NCBI GenBank assembly: GCA_021826785.1
Contig: JAKAYN010000047.1
Coordinates: forward strand, 1-5,889
From: Thermoplasmata archaeon
Lineage (GTDB): Archaea > Thermoplasmatota > Thermoplasmata > Thermoplasmatales > Thermoplasmataceae
DNA: 5,889 bases
Direction of reading: 5' to 3'
A program made the translations under genes and the position numbers. Below, in pieces: positions 1 to 5,026 of the stretch. Each line of letters starts with the position of its first letter. Positions within the stretch are counted from its first letter, which is position 1. The notes under the pieces are model-generated. The model saw only the letters and a program-made list of their open reading frames with translations, had not been told where the DNA came from and did no database searches.

Positions 1-77
1 GAATTTAGGATGCAATAAACAAAAATCCTGAGGCAATAAGAATAATAAAGACAGAGAACGCAAAGAAGAAGAATTTT

Positions 78-1391
78 ATGCCAATAAGGTCAATAATCTC
101 CTCAATCAGTGATTTCATATTTAATATAAGGCCATGCTTTATGATGAGCCCATTAACTGTAAGTGAGTACATCGATCCTGACATAAAATTTGATCTAGTC
201 ATATTTGATGAGGCATCTCAGATAAGAACCGCAGAGGCAATAGGCTCAATCATAAGGGGCAAACAGGTAATAATCTCTGGTGATGATAAGCAGCTTCCAC
301 CGACAACGTTCTTCCAGGGCATAGATGATGAGCAGCAGGATGAAAATTACACAATACTTGAAAACATTCTTGATCAGTTTGATTCCATGAGCTTAAACAG
401 GATACAGCTGCGCTGGCATTACAGGAGTTATGATGATAAGCTCATAGCATTTTCAAATAAGAATTTCTATGAAAATACACTTGAAACTTTTCCATCATCT
501 TATATAAATCCTGATGACTCTGGAGTCTTTTTTAATTACGTTGGCGGCTCATATGAGCGGGGTAAAAGGCGTATAAACGACATTGAGGCCGAAAAGATAA
601 TACAAATAGTAAAGGAGGAGATAAACTACGTTAAACCAGATCATATATCCATAGGCATAGTTACATTAAACGAATCGCAGAGGCAGTTAATAACATCCAA
701 GCTTGAGAACGAATCAAAAAACGATGATATAATAAAAAACGCACTGAACAATGATTCAATATTTGTAAAGAACCTTGAAAACGTCCAGGGCGACGAGAGT
801 GATGTCATAATAATAAGCCTTGGTTACGGCAAGGATAAAAATGGAAAGATGACAATGAACTTTGGCCCGATAAACTCTGCAGGTGGTGAAAAGAGGTTAA
901 ACGTTGCAATAACAAGGGCCAGAAGAAAGATGATCATCGTTTCATCGTTTATGCCAGAGGATATAAAAATAAATGAAAACACGTCACTTGGCGTAAAGCT
1001 TTTGAAGGAATACATGGAGTTTGCAATAAATAGTGATTCATCTTATATGAAGATAAAAAATAATGACATGATCATAGATTATATTTACCGTGAGCTAAAA
1101 TCCAGGGGCTTTAATCTTGAAAAGGATATAGGCTTATCAAAGCATAACATTCCGCTTGCAGTGCTTAACAGCACAGGTGATAAGTACATACTCGGCATTG
1201 AAACGGATGGCTGGACATACTATGAAATGAGGACTGCCAGTGAAAGAGAGCGTATAAGGAAAAACGTTTTAGAGGAGCGTGGCTGGTATATATACCGTGT
1301 CTGGTCACTGGATTTTATAAAAAACATGGACGGAGTAATAGATGATATAGCAAAAACCATTTCAAAACTTAATGAAAATGCAATGCTCTAG
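78..1391 (+). CDS. C-terminal part of SF1 DNA2/NAM7-like helicase with C-terminal Vsr/MTES_1575-type nuclease domain; 5' end disrupted
   Basis: This 437-residue frame carries the second half of a superfamily 1 helicase. Visible motifs, numbered from the ATG, are: Walker B/motif II LVIFDEASQ (40-48), motif III SGDDKQLPP (67-75), motif IV-like LRWHYRS (111-117), motif V VQGDESDVI (236-244) and motif VI LNVAITRAR (274-282). The last ~110 residues match the Vsr-like MTES_1575 nuclease fold: IETDGW near 374-379, then an Arg-rich helix and RGWYIYRVWS (401-410). Intact relatives are usually much longer and have a Walker A motif upstream, which is absent here. The ATG falls inside conserved sequence: codons 9-77 read in frame and look like family sequence, but a TAG at 6-8 stops the frame. 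No good Shine-Dalgarno precedes the ATG. The fragment should not hydrolyse ATP alone, so it is either the downstream piece of a frameshifted gene or a decaying remnant. Such helicase-nucleases are often found in accessory or defence regions. Family call is strong; functional status is uncertain. Confidence 0.8.
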   Translation: MPIRSIISSISDFIFNIRPCFMMSPLTVSEYIDPDIKFDLVIFDEASQIRTAEAIGSIIRGKQVIISGDDKQLPPTTFFQGIDDEQQDENYTILENILDQFDSMSLNRIQLRWHYRSYDDKLIAFSNKNFYENTLETFPSSYINPDDSGVFFNYVGGSYERGKRRINDIEAEKIIQIVKEEINYVKPDHISIGIVTLNESQRQLITSKLENESKNDDIIKNALNNDSIFVKNLENVQGDESDVIIISLGYGKDKNGKMTMNFGPINSAGGEKRLNVAITRARRKMIIVSSFMPEDIKINENTSLGVKLLKEYMEFAINSDSSYMKIKNNDMIIDYIYRELKSRGFNLEKDIGLSKHNIPLAVLNSTGDKYILGIETDGWTYYEMRTASERERIRKNVLEERGWYIYRVWSLDFIKNMDGVIDDIAKTISKLNENAML

Positions 1392-1400
1392 TATAAATAT
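1392..1400 (+). promoter_or_regulatory. TATA box of the pyrD-pyrK transcript
   Basis: The sequence TATAAATAT lies 29 to 21 bp before the pyrD ATG and begins just after the helicase stop codon. No Shine-Dalgarno lies between box and ATG; the stretch is T-rich. This spacing fits an archaeal TATA box driving a leaderless mRNA that starts at or beside the ATG, so pyrD probably has its own promoter. Confidence 0.6.
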
Positions 1401-1420
1401 AATTTTATTATACCTTTTTC

Positions 1421-2314
1421 ATGGATGTTTCATGCAATGTATCATCAATAAAACTTAAGAATCCACTCATCCTGGCTTCTGGAATACTTGATGAGAATGG
1501 ATACACAATGAAAAAGATTATTGAATCAGGGGCCTCTGCAGTTGTTACAAAGTCGATAGGCATTGAGGAAAGAAAAGGTTTTGAAACACCGGTTATTTAC
1601 GAGGAGTATCCATATTTTATAAATGCAATAGGTCTTTCAAATCCTGGCATAGATGCCTTTGCCAGTGAAATGAATATATTAAAGGGTTATAATGTTATAG
1701 GAAGCATCTTTGGAACAGGCCCAGAGGACTTTTCATACCTTGCAATGAAGATGCAGGAATACGGTGCCATTGCGGTCGAGCTTAATTTATCGTGTCCACA
1801 CGTTAAGGGCTTTGGGCTTGAAATAGGGTCAGATCCAGATCTTGTTGAATCAATAGTCTCAGAGGTAAAATCAAAGGTAAGGATACCTGTATTTGCAAAG
1901 TTAAGCCCGAACACGCATGATATAATAGAGGAGGCAAAGGCGGCTAGAAAGGCCGATGCACTTGTTCTTATAAACACATTAAAGGCCATGAAGATAGATA
2001 TAAATGCAAGGATGCCTGTATTAAGCAATATTTACGGCGGTCTCTCTGGAAAATCAATAAAGCCTGTTGGCGTAAGATACGTTTATGAGGTATCAAAAGA
2101 GATGAACATACCAGTCATTGGCGTTGGCGGCATAGAAAGCTATGAGGACGTAATAGAATATATTATGGCAGGTGCATCCGCAGTTGAGATTGGAACTGCC
2201 ATATACAGGCATGGTAAGGGCATATTTAAAGAGATAAATAATGGCATACTAAATTTTATGAAGGAAAATAAAATAGAATCATTAAGTGAAATAAGGGGAT
2301 GTGCTTTAAGATGA
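1421..2314 (+). CDS. pyrD: Dihydroorotate dehydrogenase B, catalytic subunit (class 1B)
   Basis: The 297-residue FMN enzyme oxidises dihydroorotate to orotate, the fourth step of de novo UMP synthesis, in the cytoplasm. Landmarks in order: KNPLILASG (13-21), NAIGLSNPG (68-76), ELNLSCPHV (120-128) with the class 1 catalytic base Cys125, KLSPN (160-164), INTL (184-187), GGLSG (206-210), GVGGI (234-238) and the phosphate-binding end of the barrel at GASAVEIGTA (251-260). A Cys base rather than Ser, plus pyrK directly downstream, places it in class 1B, which passes electrons to NAD+ through PyrK. Length is normal for the family (about 300). The start is the first ATG, 21-29 bp after a TATA box, with no Shine-Dalgarno. 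The stop overlaps the pyrK start (ATGA), so the two are probably translationally coupled. Confidence 0.96.
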   Translation: MDVSCNVSSIKLKNPLILASGILDENGYTMKKIIESGASAVVTKSIGIEERKGFETPVIYEEYPYFINAIGLSNPGIDAFASEMNILKGYNVIGSIFGTGPEDFSYLAMKMQEYGAIAVELNLSCPHVKGFGLEIGSDPDLVESIVSEVKSKVRIPVFAKLSPNTHDIIEEAKAARKADALVLINTLKAMKIDINARMPVLSNIYGGLSGKSIKPVGVRYVYEVSKEMNIPVIGVGGIESYEDVIEYIMAGASAVEIGTAIYRHGKGIFKEINNGILNFMKENKIESLSEIRGCALR

Positions 2315-2982
2315 GGTATTCATATATAATAGAAAATGTAATGGAAAACGAAAATACGCACACAATATTCTTTGACGCAGATTTTAATGCACTGCCCGGG
2401 CAGTTTATAATGGTCTGGGTTCCTGGCTACGGTGAAATACCATTATCATTATCATGTACAGGAAAACCAAAGGCCATTACAATAAAGGCCTACAATGAAC
2501 CTGGCATGAAACTTATAAATTATAAAAAGGGTGATAAGCTATTCTATAGAGGGCCATACGGAAACCATTTTTCACTGGTTGACGGTAAAAAGCTCATAAT
2601 AGCTGCAGGCTCAGGAATCGCATCAATGCATCCATTAATAGATGATAATTCAATAATAATAGAAAGTCTGAAAAGGGCATCAGATATTATATTCGAAAAG
2701 GAACTAAAGGGTAGGGCAATATTCACAACCGATGACGGTACCCTTGGCATAAAGGGTCATGTTATAGACGCATTAAAAAATGTTAATTTAAATGACTTTG
2801 ATATGATCTATGTCTGCGGGCCAGAACTTATGATGAAATCTGTCTTTGATTTCCTAAAGGATAAAAATGTAAGGGCGGAATTTTCACTTGAACGCGAGAT
2901 GAAATGTGCCGTTGGCATATGTGATTCATGCTCTGTTTCTGGGATACAGCTATGCACAGAGGGGCCAGTGTTCACAAATTAA
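2311..2982 (+). CDS. pyrK: Dihydroorotate dehydrogenase B, electron transfer subunit (FAD / 2Fe-2S)
   Basis: PyrK moves electrons from PyrD FMN through a [2Fe-2S] cluster and FAD to NAD+. From the chosen start it has 223 residues. The FAD domain shows LPGQFIMVWVPG (28-39) and EIPLSLS (42-48), a Leu variant of the archaeal EIPMS form of the usual RPxS motif. RGPYG (80-84) follows. The NAD domain has AAGSGIASMHPL (98-109) and YVCGPELMM (167-175). The cluster ligands are Cys199, Cys204, Cys207 and Cys215 (C-x4-C-x2-C-x7-C). The NAD domain is compact: the strand-helix segment after HPL is about ten residues shorter than in typical PyrK, and the loop before the last Cys is short. I chose ATG 2311 over in-frame ATG 2299 because it overlaps the pyrD stop as ATGA, has a Shine-Dalgarno-like AAGGGGAT ending 10 bases upstream, and gives the usual family N-terminus (MRYSYIIENV). 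Confidence 0.94.
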   Translation: MRYSYIIENVMENENTHTIFFDADFNALPGQFIMVWVPGYGEIPLSLSCTGKPKAITIKAYNEPGMKLINYKKGDKLFYRGPYGNHFSLVDGKKLIIAAGSGIASMHPLIDDNSIIIESLKRASDIIFEKELKGRAIFTTDDGTLGIKGHVIDALKNVNLNDFDMIYVCGPELMMKSVFDFLKDKNVRAEFSLEREMKCAVGICDSCSVSGIQLCTEGPVFTN

Positions 2983-3052
2983 AAATTAAAGGAGATGCCT
3001 GAATTCGGTGTATCGAGATTATCATACTCAGGAAAGAGGATCTTAATAAAGG

Positions 3053-3060
3053 TTTAATAT
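3053..3060 (+). promoter_or_regulatory. Candidate TATA box of the small Cys protein gene
   Basis: TTTAATAT sits 27 to 20 bp before the ATG at 3080, the same geometry as the pyrD promoter. The stretch from box to ATG is AT-rich with no Shine-Dalgarno, again suggesting a leaderless transcript. The call rests on position and composition only. Confidence 0.45.
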
Positions 3061-3079
3061 CATTATATTATATTATTTC

Positions 3080-3301
3080 ATGGAGAAATCTCTTCAGGAA
3101 TTATGCATATTCAATGAAAACGATCTTTGCTATCTTCACAATGGATACATAACAAAATGCAGTTTATGCTTTAATTTTAAGACCACGGAGAAAATATCAT
3201 ATCAAAGCAAGGGTATTTACAACCTTTTTGATTATATAAAATACCATAAGCTTGATTATCTTTTTCCTAAAAATGACCAGATGCAGGATACACTGGAATA
3301 A
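3080..3301 (+). CDS. Small cysteine-containing protein of unknown function (possible zinc-binding)
   Basis: A 73-residue frame I do not recognise. Four cysteines sit in the N-terminal half: Cys9, Cys17, Cys27 and Cys30 (C-x7-C-x9-C-x2-C), ending in the CSLC pair, with His20 nearby. The pattern could make a zinc knuckle or ribbon, but this is inferred from spacing alone. The second half is rich in Tyr, Lys, Ile and Asp (for example FDYIKYHKLDYLF) and has no membrane segment or signal peptide. The first ATG is preceded by a candidate TATA box at a leaderless distance, which supports real expression. It lies 97 bp after pyrK and its stop codon sits directly against the tRNA-Arg promoter. The amino-acid make-up is plausible for a soluble protein, unlike AT-rich random translation. 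Confidence 0.6.
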   Translation: MEKSLQELCIFNENDLCYLHNGYITKCSLCFNFKTTEKISYQSKGIYNLFDYIKYHKLDYLFPKNDQMQDTLE

Positions 3302-3308
3302 TTTAAAT
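3302..3308 (+). promoter_or_regulatory. TATA box of tRNA-Arg
   Basis: TTTAAAT lies 28 to 22 bp before the mature tRNA 5' end and directly follows the stop codon of the small Cys protein. A second AT-rich element, TTTATAATA (3311-3319), is closer to the tRNA than usual for a TATA box. Based on position and composition. Confidence 0.45.
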
Positions 3309-3329
3309 CGTTTATAATAATTATGTAGC

Positions 3330-3403
3330 GGGCCCGTGGGGTAGTTAGGATATCCTGTTGGCCTTCGAAGCCGAGGACCCGGGTTCAAATCCCGGCGGGC
3401 CCG
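3330..3403 (+). tRNA. tRNA-Arg (anticodon UCG)
   Basis: A complete 74-nt cloverleaf decoding Arg CGA (and possibly other CGN codons by wobble). Acceptor stem GGGCCCG (3330-3336) pairs fully with CGGGCCC (3396-3402), followed by discriminator G3403; CCA is not encoded. The D-arm runs 3339-3356, with a G-U pair at its base and a T-T mismatch at position 13-22; T8, A14, GG18-19 and A21 are present. Anticodon stem TTGGC/GCCGA (3358-3362, 3370-3374) encloses the seven-base loop CTTCGAA, so the anticodon is TCG at 3365-3367. The T-arm is CCGGG-TTCAAAT-CCCGG (3379-3395). There is no intron. Flanking bases C3329 and G3328 can pair with G3403 and C3404, extending the stem in the precursor. Confidence 0.95.
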
Positions 3404-3440
3404 CTTATATTTATGATTTTTATTAGCTAAGAATTTTTGT
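3404..3440 (+). terminator. T-rich terminator region after tRNA-Arg
   Basis: Directly after the tRNA the plus strand is T-rich, with T5 runs at 3417-3421 and 3434-3438. Archaeal RNA polymerase typically stops at such runs without a hairpin. On the minus strand the A5 run at 3443-3447 gives a T5 tract downstream of the SDR pseudogene, so the two converging units may both end here. Confidence 0.4.
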
Positions 3441-3465
3441 ATAAAAATGATAAATGCATTATCTT

Positions 3466-4192
3466 TTAATAAACGGTCCAGCCCTTGTCTGCTATTACAA
3501 TAGATCCATTAATTGATTTTGATAGATCAGACACCAGAAAAAGTCCCAGGTTTGCAATCTCGGCAGGACTAGCTGGTTCAGGCCTGGTAGAAAAGGTTTT
3601 TTGCATGATCTTCATTCCAATCTCATCAGGTTTTAGACTTCCTGTTCCTATGTTTGTTGCAACTGCGCCAAGGGCCATGGCATTACATCTAATTCCCTTA
3701 TCGCCATAAAATGCGGCTATGTGCTTTGTCAAACCTATAAGTCCATGCTTTGATACAGTATATAGATCACCGGCGCTGCCACCGTATATACCGGCAATTG
3801 ATGCTGTGTTAAGTATTACACCACCGTGATTAATCATCACCGGAATTGCTGCCCTGCAGGCATAAAATGCACTGTTTAGATTTACATTTATTACCTTATT
3901 CCAAAGTTCATCTGAAACCTTATCGACTGGCATAAAGCTGGCCATGATACCGGCATTGTTAATAGAATATCCAGGAATTTGTATTTATCTGTGGCACTTT
4001 TTACCATCAAATTGCCTGACTTTGAATCGCTTATATCAAGCACCATGATATTTGTATTATCATTGTTTATCATTTTGGCAGTTTCATTTAAGCCTTTTTC
4101 AGAGATATCAATCATTGTAATATTGGCACCTCTATGCCTATTCCAGAACCAGTACATGTAATTATAACTGATTTATTCTCTAAAAGGTTCAT
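3466..4192 (-). pseudogene. Broken short-chain dehydrogenase/reductase (SDR) gene
   Basis: Joined across frames this reads as one classical NAD(P)-dependent SDR of about 250 residues, now in three pieces. Piece one starts at the ATG at 4192 (MNLLENKSVIITCTGSGIG) and stops at 4112-4114 after 26 codons. Piece two (RGANITMIDIS onward, to about 3965) is in another frame: between GIG and RGAN only 2 nt remain where the family has about 9-10 residues, implying a deletion of roughly 25-28 nt that removes the helix after the glycine loop. Piece three, from AACAATGCC (NNAGIM, 3960 downward) to the stop at 3466, needs one more base to join. It keeps Asn of NNAG, Ser of NTASIAG, the YxxxK active site (YTVSK) and a normal C-terminus (KGWTVY). 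The first Gly of TGxxxGIG is Cys, a one-base change from GGT to TGT. With three lesions the gene is very unlikely to give an active enzyme. Its substrate cannot be told. Confidence 0.88.
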
Positions 4193-4306
4193 AAATATGC
4201 ATATATTAATCTAAATCAAATCGTATTTAATTTTATTTTTCAAAACAATATTACCAAAATAAAATTATATTAATTTAAAAATTCGTAATATTCATAGAAT
4301 TTAATT

Positions 4307-4326
4307 AAAAATAATATATTATTTTT
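4307..4326. repeat. Perfect 20-bp AT-only palindrome, possible terminator
   Basis: The bases from 4307 to 4326 form a perfect palindrome made only of A and T, with a TAATATATTA core flanked by A5 and T5. It starts 15 bp beyond the stop of the carbonic-anhydrase-like gene (minus strand), where a terminator is expected; T-rich sequence continues on either strand. It could act as a bidirectional transcription stop or as a protein-binding site. In such AT-rich DNA a chance origin is possible. Confidence 0.4.
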
Positions 4327-4341
4327 TATATTTTTTACTTA

Positions 4342-4854
4342 TTATTTTAATCTTGTAAGACCAAGAATCTCTGCTATTTTTATATCTTTTTCTATCCAGG
4401 ATATGTCAGGTGCCTGTATTATATAATAACCATTTAGATTATTATATTTATCATAACTATTAAGTATCTTATAGTATGGTTTTCTTTCAGGCCAGTCTAT
4501 GCTCTTTGTATCTATTAGCTCGCCTGTTACATTATTAAAATTCTTTTTTAACATTGATAGCCCATATTCATAATTATATTCCTCAAGGTTTTCAGCATTT
4601 TTAAATGTTGCCGCAAGATAATTGTAAATATCATTATTAACAGCTATTTCATTGTTTAATATCCTTTTTGCAAGTTTCATGGCTGCGCAATCCCTATGCG
4701 GCATGTACAAAATTCTATCGGGCTTTAATAAATTGATCTTTTCTATTATATCATTTACTAAACCGCCGGCATTTCTTATTATTAAATCTGCCTTGTATTC
4801 TAAATACTTTGATAGCCTGTAATCCATACAGGATATTAATAAATCCATAAGCAT
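4342..4854 (-). CDS. Divergent beta-carbonic-anhydrase-like protein
   Basis: Beta-class carbonic anhydrases interconvert CO2 and bicarbonate at a cytoplasmic zinc site. From the preferred start the protein has 170 residues, close to small archaeal Cab-type enzymes. It shows LLISCMDYRL (Zn ligand Cys9, Asp11-Arg13 dyad), LIIRNAGG (24-31), and MPHRDCAA (51-58), with zinc ligands His53 and Cys56. Departures from the family: HRDCAA replaces the usual HTDCG, and Cys-to-His spacing is 44 residues rather than about 55 in Cab, so the substrate pocket differs. The frame is open to an ATG at 4920, but the extra 22 residues read like AT-rich noncoding DNA. ATG 4854 has a TATA-like box at -28 and the CMDxR strand follows directly; ATG 4848 is also possible. 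It stands alone between the SDR pseudogene and the amidase. Fold is confident; catalytic activity is not shown. Confidence 0.8.
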   Translation of the reverse strand: MLMDLLISCMDYRLSKYLEYKADLIIRNAGGLVNDIIEKINLLKPDRILYMPHRDCAAMKLAKRILNNEIAVNNDIYNYLAATFKNAENLEEYNYEYGLSMLKKNFNNVTGELIDTKSIDWPERKPYYKILNSYDKYNNLNGYYIIQAPDISWIEKDIKIAEILGLTRLK

Positions 4855-4870
4855 GAATGCAATAATATTA

Positions 4871-4882
4871 TATATCTTTAAA
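4871..4882 (-). promoter_or_regulatory. Candidate TATA box of the carbonic-anhydrase-like gene
   Basis: Read on the minus strand, TTTAAAGATATA spans 28 to 17 bp before the ATG at 4854. There is no Shine-Dalgarno between them, matching the leaderless layout of pyrD. This is the main support for starting at 4854 rather than 4920. Confidence 0.4.
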
Positions 4883-5026
4883 CATTTAATATTAGATATT
4901 AATAATATTAAGCAAATCATGAATTTTGAGTAATCTATGTTAATGTCATTAATATTGAAAATTTAGTAATCACGATTTATTATTAATAAAATCAATTAAT
5001 TTAATGAATTACGGAAATATAAATAT

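Noticed and set aside
5..202. Minus-strand 65-codon frame with a hydrophobic C-terminus resembling a small membrane protein
   Set aside because: It is the complement of helicase coding sequence; the hydrophobic run comes from A-rich Lys/Asn codons on the other strand.
1687..2028. Minus-strand 113-codon frame inside pyrD
   Set aside because: Shadow of clear pyrD coding sequence; no promoter or family features.
3330..3403. tRNA-Arg as an integration site for a mobile element
   Set aside because: I found no repeated copy of the tRNA 3' end in the window and no integrase gene.
4193..4341. Very AT-rich spacer considered as a CRISPR array or replication origin
   Set aside because: No regularly spaced direct repeats and no origin-type repeats or initiator gene; it reads as a short intergenic spacer.
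4855..4920. N-terminal extension of the carbonic-anhydrase-like protein to ATG 4920, possible membrane anchor
   Set aside because: The 22 residues are Ile/Leu-rich as expected from translated AT-rich spacer, and a TATA-like box lies inside this stretch.
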